NCBI GenBank assembly: GCA_009929695.1
Contig: RZZW01000002.1
Span: forward strand, 1 to 64,000
Direction: 5' to 3'
Source of the DNA: Clostridia bacterium
GTDB taxonomy: Bacteria; Bacillota; Clostridia; Oscillospirales; Ruminococcaceae
DNA: 64,000 nt
Both the position numbers and the translations under genes were made by a program. Below are positions 24,361 to 30,784 of this stretch, piece by piece (position 1 is the stretch's first letter; every line of letters begins with the position of its first letter). The notes below the pieces were generated by a model. It worked only from the letters and a program-made list of their open reading frames with translations. It made no database searches and was not told where the DNA came from.

Positions 24361-24649
24361 CAACTATTCGCACCTCACACGGCGGTGCGTCCTGCGCCGC
24401 CTCTCCCCATTTTTCAGGCATACGCGCCTTTAGCCACATTGCAATTGCCGAATATTCCGCCGGCACATACTTCTCCACCTCGACGACGCGCACGTCCTCA
24501 ACCTCGCCGATTTTTTTGCCCGCTTCGTTGTACTGAATGTTTTTCAGCTTAAAGGTGTCCTGCTGTGTGTAGCTGTAGCCTGTCGCCTTGCGGTAAAGCG
24601 CGTTTTCAACGGCGCGGTTTGCCAGCTCGGCCTTTGTACGCCCTGCCAT
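24332..24649 (-). CDS. Terminase small subunit-like protein
   Basis: The 105-residue protein begins MAGRTKAELANRAVENALYRKATGYSY and contains YSAIAMWLKARMPEKWGE, both recurrent in small terminase proteins of Clostridia prophages. TerS would recognise the packaging start and load TerL. It lacks a clear long N-terminal helix-turn-helix, so packaging specificity may be loose, which is an inference. GGAGGGCT precedes the ATG. It overlaps terL. Confidence 0.75.
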   Translation of the reverse strand: MAGRTKAELANRAVENALYRKATGYSYTQQDTFKLKNIQYNEAGKKIGEVEDVRVVEVEKYVPAEYSAIAMWLKARMPEKWGEAAQDAPPCEVRIVDDITQPEKQ

Positions 24650-24661
24650 TAGCCCTCCTTT

Positions 24662-24790
24662 TCACACAAAAATAATTTTTACACATTCCTCACACCCCAG
24701 CGCTTTTCCCGCAGCGTCCGTAAAAACACGCATACCGTCCGCAAGCAAAGCCCCGCAAATAGGGCAAACAGAAATGTCCCCCTCCTCCAA
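24662..24790 (-). CDS. Small zinc-ribbon protein upstream of terS
   Basis: A short frame of about 42 codons runs from a TTG at 24790 to TGA at 24662, 13 bases before terS. It has two CxxC pairs, VCPICGALLADGMRV and LGCEECVKII, spaced as in a zinc ribbon. AGGAGGT lies 11 bases upstream of the TTG, and GTG codons at 24799 and 24802 are closer alternative starts. Similar short CPxCG proteins occur next to terminase genes in Clostridia phages. It would be the first gene of the structural operon. The start codon is uncertain. Confidence 0.6.
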   Translation of the reverse strand: MEEGDISVCPICGALLADGMRVFTDAAGKALGCEECVKIIFV

Positions 24791-24904
24791 CCTCAGCACC
24801 ACCTCCTTTCAATCCGTTTTATCGTACCTATACTTAGCTATAATAATGTTGCACCAAATAAATAACTAAATATAAACCTCGTTGCGCTACGCAACACTCG
24901 CCTG

Positions 24905-25010
24905 TGCACATTACCACAAGCCCCCGCCCTACTGTGTGAATTTTTGTAAACGAACATTGTAGGGGACGGCGTCCTCGACGTCCCGCATCGGTTTGCGCAA
25001 GCTTACCCTC
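24905..25010. repeat. GTAGGGG repeat unit inside the control region
   Basis: A half copy of the family A element (CAAGCCCCCGCCCTAC, 24918-24933) and one GTAGGGGACGGCGTCCTCGA unit (24959-24985) separate the outermost operator at 24882 from the others. Together with the operators this fills the 400-base gap between the zinc-ribbon gene and the repressor. Confidence 0.7.
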
Positions 25011-25060
25011 CACGCAACAATCAAAATGCACTTCGTTGCACTGTGCAACTTACAAGCCAT

Positions 25061-25089
25061 ATTATACAGCACAAAAATCGCTTTGTCAA
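25061..25089 (-). promoter_or_regulatory. Consensus promoter of the phage structural operon
   Basis: On the minus strand TTGACA (25089-25084) and TATAAT (25066-25061) are exactly 17 bases apart, a perfect sigma-A promoter. It points into the zinc-ribbon gene and terS. The operator at 25036-25048 would cover roughly +5 to +19, and the near-match site touches the -35 box. Confidence 0.85.
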
Positions 25090-25119
25090 TAGCGTAATGC
25101 AAAATATTTTAAAAAAATA

Positions 25120-25148
25120 TTGCATTACGCAACAATATGGTATATAAT
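25120..25148 (+). promoter_or_regulatory. Promoter of the repressor gene
   Basis: TTGCAT (25120-25125) and TATAAT (25143-25148) are separated by 17 bases. The -35 box is itself the left half of an operator, so the repressor should regulate its own synthesis. The region 25092-25130 also forms a long imperfect palindrome with GCGTAATGCA/TGCATTACGC ends. Confidence 0.8.
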
Positions 25149-25192
25149 AAACTCACGAAAAGGAATTTCGCTTATATCGGGAGGTTTGCATT

Positions 25193-25567
25193 ATGCAACA
25201 AAACGAATTATTGACAAACGCCGAAACACTTGGCGCGCGCATCAAACAGCGCCGCGACGAGCTTGGCAAAACCTTGCAGCAGATAGCCGACGCAGTGGGC
25301 ATCGCAAAATCGACAGTTCAGCGCTACGAAAACGACGCAATAGGCGCACCGAAGGCACCCGTTGTGTCAAAAATCGCCGACGCGCTCAATGTGTCTGAAA
25401 AATGGCTGATGTGCCAAACGGACGACATGCACGAGGGTGAGGACGAAGATTTCGAGTTTAAATACGCCCTCTTCGACGAAGCCGCCGAGCTAACCCCCGA
25501 AAACCGCGCCAAGCTCTTAGAAATGGCAAAGTTTTTCAAACAACAGCAGGAAAAAGACGGACATTGA
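25193..25567 (+). CDS. XRE-family phage repressor
   Basis: The 124-residue protein has an N-terminal Cro/C1 helix-turn-helix (residues 13-70). Its recognition region is KTLQQIADAVGIAKSTVQRYEND, followed by VVSKIADALNVSEKWLM. An acidic hinge and a helical tail with LTPENRAKLLEMAKFFKQQ follow. There is no self-cleaving LexA-type domain, which fits inactivation by the ImmA-like protease encoded next. GGGAGG precedes the ATG, which is itself embedded in an operator palindrome. It probably holds the structural operon silent. Confidence 0.9.
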   Translation: MQQNELLTNAETLGARIKQRRDELGKTLQQIADAVGIAKSTVQRYENDAIGAPKAPVVSKIADALNVSEKWLMCQTDDMHEGEDEDFEFKYALFDEAAELTPENRAKLLEMAKFFKQQQEKDGH

Positions 25568-25838
25568 CGCTTGCCCCAACATTGCAACTTAAATTTACTA
25601 TGTACAGTAGGGCGGGGGCTTGCTCCCGCCGAAACCTACGGCTAACGGTTGCAACGGCGGGAGCAACCCCCCGCCCTACGGTGAAAGCTGTAAAATTGTG
25701 TAAACCACGCTGACGCGCAATGCGCGCCCCCACAATCCGCGGCGAATTTACGGTAAACGGTAGGGGCGGATTCCATATCCGCCAGCGATTTCGCACAAAT
25801 TCACATGTAGGGGTCGATGCCCATATCGACCCGCAGCC
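25568..25838. repeat. Repeat array between repressor and protease genes
   Basis: The gap holds one full family A hairpin (25607-25679) and then three GTAGGGG-type units. These are a GCGCGCATTGCGCG word on the minus strand (about 25711-25733), a GGCGGATTCCATATCCGCC word (25760-25783) and a GGTCGATGCCCATATCGACC word (25807-25832). No gene is seen. Read-through from the repressor promoter would have to cross these hairpins. Confidence 0.85.
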
Positions 25839-25910
25839 GTGGCGATGTGCAAAATAATCGCACGCACAATACATTTTATAAACCAAATCTTATTTCTGGG
25901 GGTATGCGCA

Positions 25911-26342
25911 TTGATACTTCTGTCTGATATTTACGCAGCGATAGGCAAGCAGGGCGCAAAAATGTTTGTCTATCCAATAGATTTTACGCCCGCCGCCACC
26001 ATAGAATACGGCGGCAGCTACGCCGTGTTTTTTGATCCGTCGCGCTGCATAAACATGGCCGCGGCAAAGCACTGCCTCGCGCACGAGTGCGGACACTGCG
26101 CAACAGGCGCAACACACCGCCTTTCAAGCCGTTGGGACATAATATCAAAGCATGAATACAAGGCAAACCGCTGGGCAATCGAGAATTTTCTGCCCTACGA
26201 CACCCTCACAGCCGCCATGCAGACAGGCCTCACAGAGCCGTGGCTGCTAGCCGATTATTTCGACATGCCTCAGCCCTTCATCGAAGCCGCCATAGAGCAT
26301 TACGCCGTACATAAAGAGAAAAATTTTGCCGAGACAACATGA
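25911..26342 (+). CDS. ImmA/IrrE-type metallopeptidase
   Basis: Proteins of this family cleave XRE repressors such as ImmR of ICEBs1 and so trigger induction, often after DNA damage. The zinc site is HECGH in KHCLAHECGHCATGATH, with the downstream acidic ligand probably in HEYKANRWAIENFL. The TTG at 25911 (MILLSDIYAAIGK) fits homologue N-termini and has GGGGG eight bases upstream. An in-frame ATG at 25839 would add a hydrophobic stretch lying in repeat-derived sequence. The gene follows the repressor and is probably its antagonist. Confidence 0.85.
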   Translation: MILLSDIYAAIGKQGAKMFVYPIDFTPAATIEYGGSYAVFFDPSRCINMAAAKHCLAHECGHCATGATHRLSSRWDIISKHEYKANRWAIENFLPYDTLTAAMQTGLTEPWLLADYFDMPQPFIEAAIEHYAVHKEKNFAETT

Positions 26343-26368
26343 CGCAAATCACTCACCAATCCAAAAAT

Positions 26369-26440
26369 GTAGGGACACCATACATGGCGTCCGCTAAAGC
26401 TTTGTGCAAGCTATGCGGACGCGATATATCGCGTCCCTAC
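26369..26440. repeat. GTAGGG hairpin between the protease gene and hemW
   Basis: GTAGGGACACCATACATGGC and its partner ending CGCGTCCCTAC form a 72-base imperfect hairpin, with the inner arms GTCCGC/GCGGAC and GCGATATATCGC. It marks the right edge of the phage-derived element. With the converging genes on each side it may terminate both. Confidence 0.7.
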
Positions 26441-26469
26441 AATTTAAAAATTCGATAAAGCGCAAAACC

Positions 26470-27549
26470 TCACAAAAGCTCCATCAACACACTGTTTTGC
26501 ACAATAAGCCCTCTCGGCGTAAGCGCGAGCGTCTCGCCATCAAAGGTCGCCATTTCATTTTTGACAAGCTGCTCAATAAACGTAAATTGCCGCGCCGTAA
26601 AGCTCACGCCGTACTTTTGTTTGAGCGCAGGCAGCGACAGCCCGCTTGTCAACCGCAGCTTTAACATTATATAATCCGCCGCGTCAGCCACGCCCTGCTG
26701 AACGTATTCGACAGGCTTTTCGATAAACCGCGCGGCGTTTTCGGGCGTTGAAAACCGTTTGCCGCCCATGCAGCTGTGAGCCGCCGCGCCTATGCCGAGG
26801 TAGTCGTGCACGTTCCAGTAAATGAGATTATGCCTGCTTTCGCGCCTTTTTTGCGCAAAATTCGATATCTCATACTGCGCATATCCCCGCGCCGCGAGCT
26901 TGTCCACGGCCTCGAGGTAAAAATCCGCCGCTTCATCGTCGCTCGGCAGTCCGTCGGGCGGCTTTTTGCCGAAAATCGAGTTTGGCTCTATCTTCAAAAT
27001 ATACGCGCTGATGTGCGTGCAAATCGACAATAAATCAAGCGTAGCGTCAAGCTCCGCGCTTGTGTAATACGGCAGCGCAAGCATAACGTCGCCGCTTATG
27101 TTGTCAAACCCCGCTTTTTGCGCAGCTTCAAGCGCGGCACGCGCCGTTTTTGCGTCGTGAGAGCGCCCAATTCGTTTTAAGCTGTCGTCGTTTGCCGTCT
27201 GCACACCGAAGCTCAGGCGGTTCACGCCCGCATTTTTGTACGCGCAAAGCTTTTCATAGGTGACGGTGTCGGGGTTTGCCTCAAGCGTTATCTCGGCCGT
27301 CTGCTCACAGCCCGCAGCGTCGATTATCTCGCACACCTGCGCGGGCGTTAAAAGCGACGGCGTGCCGCCGCCAAAATACAGCGTATCAGGCCGCAACGAA
27401 ACAGACCCGCACGGCTCAAAACGCCATATTTCGCGTATGAGCGCATCAACGTAGCCTTGAGGAACATCTCCGCTTCCGCCCTTAGAATAAAAGCTGCAAT
27501 AGCGGCATTTTGACGCGCAATAGGGTATGTGACAGTAAATACCAAACAT
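26470..27549 (-). CDS. hemW: Radical SAM heme chaperone HemW
   Basis: HemW binds heme and inserts it into target proteins. It was long annotated as oxygen-independent coproporphyrinogen oxidase-like. The 359-residue protein begins MFGIYCHIPYCASKCRYCSF with the CxxxCxxC cluster motif. It continues with YFGGGTPSLL, TLEANPDTV and RLSFGVQTANDD, and has a C-terminal winged-helix-like HemN domain. In many Firmicutes hemW lies directly upstream of hrcA, but here the two are 21 kb apart with the phage element between them. A BirA box lies just upstream, in the shared divergent region with birA. Confidence 0.93.
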   Translation of the reverse strand: MFGIYCHIPYCASKCRYCSFYSKGGSGDVPQGYVDALIREIWRFEPCGSVSLRPDTLYFGGGTPSLLTPAQVCEIIDAAGCEQTAEITLEANPDTVTYEKLCAYKNAGVNRLSFGVQTANDDSLKRIGRSHDAKTARAALEAAQKAGFDNISGDVMLALPYYTSAELDATLDLLSICTHISAYILKIEPNSIFGKKPPDGLPSDDEAADFYLEAVDKLAARGYAQYEISNFAQKRRESRHNLIYWNVHDYLGIGAAAHSCMGGKRFSTPENAARFIEKPVEYVQQGVADAADYIMLKLRLTSGLSLPALKQKYGVSFTARQFTFIEQLVKNEMATFDGETLALTPRGLIVQNSVLMELL

Positions 27550-27561
27550 TTTTTCTCCTTA

Positions 27562-27594
27562 TTGTAAACCTAGATTAAAATTACAGGTTGACAA
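27562..27594. promoter_or_regulatory. BirA operator
   Basis: TTGTAAACC (27562-27570) and GGTTGACAA (27586-27594) form an inverted repeat with one mismatch and a 15-base spacer. This is the Firmicutes BirA site pattern. It overlaps the probable -35 box of birA (TTGACA, 27588-27593, with TAAAAT at 27610-27615). It lies 13 bases from the hemW start, so biotinyl-AMP-bound BirA could repress birA-bioY and perhaps hemW. Confidence 0.88.
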
Positions 27595-27634
27595 TTATAA
27601 ATTTTGATGTAAAATAAACTCGGAGTTGATTGCA

Positions 27635-28603
27635 ATGACTACAAAAGAAACCGTGCTTAACCTACTCGAAAAGCGCAGCGGCGAAGCCTTGTCCGGACAA
27701 GCGCTTGCCGATGAAATAAACGTCTCGCGCGCGGCTGTTTGGAAGGCGATAAAGGAGCTGCAAACGGCGGGCTATCCCATTTCCGCAAGCACAAACAAGG
27801 GCTATACGCTAAGTGAAAAAAGCGATATTTTAAGCGTGAAAAGCGTCGCCGCAAGCCTTAAAACAGGCGGTGAGCTTGAGGTGCTTGACGTTGTGGACTC
27901 TACAAATAACCGCGCAAAGCAGCTTGCCGCCGCGGGTGCGCCAAACGGAACGCTCGTCGTGGCAAATCAGCAGACAGGCGGCAGAGGGCGGCGCGGCAGA
28001 TGCTTTGCGTCGCCCGCTGGCACAGGGCTTTATTTGAGCTTGATAATCCGCACGCCGCTGTCGATGGAGTGCGTCGCCACCTTGACAAGCGCCGCGGCGG
28101 TGGCCGTGTGCCGCGCGCTCGACAGGCTTTGCGACAAGCATTTGCAGATAAAATGGGTGAACGACATATTTAAAAACGGCAAAAAATGCTGCGGAATACT
28201 CAGCGAAGCCGAAGCGGATTTTGAGACAGGCGGCGTCTCCTACGCAGTCGTGGGCATCGGGCTCAATATTCACGAGCCGAAGGACGGCTTTCCCGACGAG
28301 ATAAAGGACATCGCGGGCGCGATATTTGACGACGAGGAATTTGTGCCGCGCAGCGTGCTTGCGGCGGAAATCGCAAATGAGCTTTTCGCCTTTGCAAACG
28401 CTTTGCCCGAAATGCCGTTTATGGACGAATATCGCCAAAGAAGCTGTGTCGTCGGCAAAAACATCAACATAATACAAAACGCAAACGTGCGCCGCGCGAA
28501 AGCCGTCGCGATAACCGACAACGGACATTTGCAGGTGACGCTTGAGGACGGCACGCCGGAAGAGTTGTCGTTTGGCGAAATAAGCATTCGGGTGACAGAT
28601 TAA
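27635..28603 (+). CDS. birA: Biotin ligase and biotin operon repressor BirA
   Basis: BirA joins biotin to carboxylase carrier proteins and, with biotinyl-AMP bound, represses biotin genes. The ATG at 27635 (MTTKETVLNLLEK) has CGGAG nine bases upstream. The N-terminal winged helix (about 1-65) contains GQALADEINVSRAAVWKAIKEL. The ligase core has NQQTGGRGRRGR, the catalytic loop, and QIKWVNDIF. The small C-terminal domain follows. Having the DNA-binding domain makes it a bifunctional, group II BirA, consistent with the operator just upstream. bioY follows by ten bases. Confidence 0.97.
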   Translation: MTTKETVLNLLEKRSGEALSGQALADEINVSRAAVWKAIKELQTAGYPISASTNKGYTLSEKSDILSVKSVAASLKTGGELEVLDVVDSTNNRAKQLAAAGAPNGTLVVANQQTGGRGRRGRCFASPAGTGLYLSLIIRTPLSMECVATLTSAAAVAVCRALDRLCDKHLQIKWVNDIFKNGKKCCGILSEAEADFETGGVSYAVVGIGLNIHEPKDGFPDEIKDIAGAIFDDEEFVPRSVLAAEIANELFAFANALPEMPFMDEYRQRSCVVGKNINIIQNANVRRAKAVAITDNGHLQVTLEDGTPEELSFGEISIRVTD

Positions 28604-28613
28604 AGGAGTAAAA

Positions 28614-29147
28614 ATGAACAATAAAACAAGGAATCTCGTATTAGCGGCGCTTTTTGCGGCGCTGACAGCAGTGCTAGCGCAGATACAGCTTCCAATCGGC
28701 CCTGTGCCATTCAACCTCGCCGTGTTCGGCGCGTTTTTGGCGGGTATGCTGCTTTCGCCGCTTTGGGCAACAGCCTCAATGGCGGTGTACATGCTGCTCG
28801 GCGTGATTGGCATACCTGTTTTTGCAGGCTTTCAGGGCGGCCCCGGCGTGCTTTTCGGCAAGACGGGCGGGTATGTGATAGGCTATATTTTCATCGCCCT
28901 GCTGACAGCGCTCTCGCGCAAAAGCGACAAAATATGGCTCACAGCGCTCGGTATGCTGTGCGGGCTTTTATGCTGCTATGTGCTCGGCACAGCGTGGTTT
29001 ATGCTCATCACAAAAGCCGATTTAATAACAAGCCTCGGCTGGTGCGTCATACCCTTCATAATCCCCGACGCCGCCAAAGCCGTCTGCGCATTTTTACTCG
29101 GAAAAGTTTTACAAAAAAGAATAAACTTCAAAAATGCCGCTTCATAG
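28614..29147 (+). CDS. bioY: Biotin transporter BioY (ECF S component)
   Basis: BioY is the substrate-binding membrane subunit for biotin uptake, alone or with an ECF energising module. The 177-residue protein has six hydrophobic segments. Its typical motifs include ALTAVLAQIQLPIGPVPFN, LGVIGIPVFAGFQGGPGVLFGKTGGYVIGY and a C-terminal IPFIIPDAAKAVCAFLLG. AAAGGAG precedes the ATG, ten bases after birA. No ecfA or ecfT gene is in the window. The stop codon lies within the terminator loop. Confidence 0.96.
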   Translation: MNNKTRNLVLAALFAALTAVLAQIQLPIGPVPFNLAVFGAFLAGMLLSPLWATASMAVYMLLGVIGIPVFAGFQGGPGVLFGKTGGYVIGYIFIALLTALSRKSDKIWLTALGMLCGLLCCYVLGTAWFMLITKADLITSLGWCVIPFIIPDAAKAVCAFLLGKVLQKRINFKNAAS

Positions 29148-29160
29148 CGGCATTTTTTTA
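29131..29160 (+). terminator. Terminator of birA-bioY
   Basis: AAATGCCGC-TTCATA-GCGGCATTTTTTT forms a nine-base-pair hairpin followed by a seven-base T-run. The bioY stop codon sits in the loop. Confidence 0.92.
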
Positions 29161-29207
29161 TTGCGTTTGAAAGACGCGCGACGTGCGCACCCAATCTTGC
29201 AAAGTGT

Positions 29208-29497
29208 GTAGGGGCGGATTCCATATCCGCCCGCAATTTATCGCAAAATTTATGGTGTGCCACACTTGTAGGGGTCGATGCCCACATCGACCCGCAGCCG
29301 TGGCGATGTGCAAACCTAAGCGGGACGTCGAGGACGCCGTCCCCTACAATTTGCCGTAAATTCACATCGTAGGGAGCGACGCCCTCGTCGCTCCGTATCG
29401 GTTTACTCAAATTTACAAAGCGCATTGTAGGGAACGCATTGTATGCGTTCCGATAGTTTTGCGCAAGACTATCGGACGAGCAAAACTCTCCCCTACA
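29208..29497. repeat. Array of GTAGGGG hairpin units
   Basis: At least five different palindromic words sit one after another in the same frame: GGCGGATTCCATATCCGCC (29208), GGTCGATGCCCACATCGACC (29268), GGGACGTCGAGGACGCCGTCCC (29321, reversed), GGAGCGACGCCCTCGTCGCTCC (29369) and GGAACGCATTGTATGCGTTCC (29427). The last leads into a longer hairpin ending CCCTAC at 29497. Connectors resemble CGCAAATTTAC. The gap between bioY and the CDF transporter holds nothing else. Confidence 0.88.
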
Positions 29498-29529
29498 ATG
29501 CATGTTGCAGGTATGCGTAAAATTCCGCA

Positions 29530-30738
29530 TCACTTTGGCAAACAAGCATAATCCGTGTCCACCGTGACAACTGTATAATATTTCGTCGTCTCGGTGTCAT
29601 ATTCGCTCACGCGCTTTTGAATTTCGGCTTTTAAATCGCTTGGTGACAGCGTCAAATCGTGCGTTGTAACAACGTCAAAAATAAGGTTTGTGTGCGTCTC
29701 GCCAGGCACCATGCGAAAATCGTGTATCGACAGCTTAGGCGAAATTGAGTGCACGATATCCTTCACCTTTTCGCGCTCCGTGCCCGTTGCCGCGTCGCCC
29801 ACGAGTATCGGGTCGTAGTGAATGACGAGGTTGAGATTATCGTTTTCGCGAAAATCGCGCTCGATGTTGTCGATGATGTCGTGGCTGGCAATGACATTTG
29901 AGGCGGCGTCCATCTCAACGTGAACGCTCGCGAAGCGGTGCCCGGGCCCATAGTCGTGCACCATCAAGTCGTGCGTGCCGAGCACTCCGGGATAGCTAAG
30001 TATTTTTTGCGCCACGCTGTGTACAAGCCCCTCGTCTGGCGCAGCGCCAAGCAGCGGGTTCATCGTCTCGCGTATGATGCCGATGCCGCTGTAAAGTATG
30101 AAAATCGCCACCGCAAGCCCCATTATTCCGTCGAGATTTTTGTCTGTAAAAAACGCGATAAGCGCGGCAATTAAAACAACTGAGGTTGTTATAACGTCGT
30201 TGCGGCTGTCTGCGGCTGTTGCTTCAAGCGTTGACGACGATATTTTTTTGCCGAGCGAACGGTTGAAAAATGACATCCAAAGCTTTATCGCTATAGACAA
30301 AATAAGCACGGCAAAGCTGACGAAGCTGAAAGCAACGTCTGTTGGGTTCATTATTTTTTCAATGCTCGTGCGCGCGAGCTCTATGCCGATGGCGAGTATC
30401 ATGACGCTGACGCAAAGCCCCGCGAGGTATTCAATGCGGGCGTGGCCGTAAGGGTGCTCGTTATCAGCGGGGCGCGCCGAGAGCTTAAATCCTATTAAGG
30501 TTATGACGCTGCTCGACGCGTCTGAGAGGTTGTTCACCGCGTCAGCCGTGATGGAAACGCTGTGCGAAAGCGTGCCCGCAATAAGCTTTGAAATGCAAAG
30601 AAACGCGTTGCAAACGATGCCCACAACCCCCGCCAGATTGCCATATGCGGTGCGCACAGAGGCACTTTTTGTGTTATCAAAATCCTTGACAAAGCGTTTT
30701 ATTAGAAAGTTTGTCAAAATAATGTGCTCCTTTTTCAT
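29530..30738 (-). CDS. Cation diffusion facilitator family transporter
   Basis: CDF proteins export divalent metals such as Zn, Mn, Fe or Co in exchange for protons. The 402-residue protein has six predicted membrane helices (about residues 25-230). The metal site lies in SITADAVNNLSDASSS (Asp residues in helix 2), followed by HPYGHARIEYLAGL and ATAADSRNDV (helix 5). The C-terminal cytoplasmic dimerisation domain has VMVHDYGPGHRFASVHVEMD. A second small extension follows to residue 402. Metal preference is not clear. Confidence 0.93.
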   Translation of the reverse strand: MKKEHIILTNFLIKRFVKDFDNTKSASVRTAYGNLAGVVGIVCNAFLCISKLIAGTLSHSVSITADAVNNLSDASSSVITLIGFKLSARPADNEHPYGHARIEYLAGLCVSVMILAIGIELARTSIEKIMNPTDVAFSFVSFAVLILSIAIKLWMSFFNRSLGKKISSSTLEATAADSRNDVITTSVVLIAALIAFFTDKNLDGIMGLAVAIFILYSGIGIIRETMNPLLGAAPDEGLVHSVAQKILSYPGVLGTHDLMVHDYGPGHRFASVHVEMDAASNVIASHDIIDNIERDFRENDNLNLVIHYDPILVGDAATGTEREKVKDIVHSISPKLSIHDFRMVPGETHTNLIFDVVTTHDLTLSPSDLKAEIQKRVSEYDTETTKYYTVVTVDTDYACLPK

Positions 30739-30784
30739 TGGTATTGTTTAAAAATAAACCCGCGCCCTACATGGCACACTGAAT

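Larger units (their letters stand above)
24882..25198. promoter_or_regulatory. Cluster of TTGC-N5-GCAA operators for the XRE repressor
   Basis: Four exact TTGC-N5-GCAA palindromes lie at 24882-24894, 25036-25048, 25120-25132 and 25186-25198, and a near match (TAGC-N5-GCAA) lies at 25090-25102. One overlaps the repressor -35 box and one its start codon. One lies just downstream of the structural promoter -10 box, and the near match abuts that promoter's -35 box. Eight fixed bases recurring four times in about 320 bases is far above chance. Confidence 0.8.
9953..26342. mobile_element. Phage-derived element (PBSX/GTA-like, no integrase or replication genes)
   Basis: This 16.4 kb block contains a full head, tail and lysis set on the minus strand (terS to holin). 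A divergent XRE repressor and an ImmA-like protease lie on the plus strand. Every structural frame is open and most neighbours overlap by 1-30 bases, so the operon looks maintained. There is no integrase, excisionase, recombinase, helicase, primase, DNA polymerase or antirepressor. I see no flanking att-like direct repeat. Base and codon use look like the surrounding chromosome. It could be a functional domesticated particle, a gene transfer agent or a prophage that lost its early genes. Confidence 0.85.

Noticed and set aside
24834-25031. Minus-strand open frame between terS and the repressor
   Set aside because: It runs through operators and a GTAGGGG repeat, has no ribosome site and encodes repeat-derived sequence.
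25568-25910. CRISPR-like array between the repressor and protease genes
   Set aside because: The units are palindromic, differ in core and spacing, and lack constant direct repeats with unique spacers. No cas genes are nearby.
27830-28813. Long minus-strand frame of 327 codons opposite birA
   Set aside because: It lies entirely antisense to birA and the start of bioY, and its composition is that of a shadow frame.
29148-29530. CRISPR or tandem integron cassettes in the array after bioY
   Set aside because: No constant 25-40 base repeat, no attC folding with cassette genes and no integrase. The units are hairpin repeats found elsewhere in the window.
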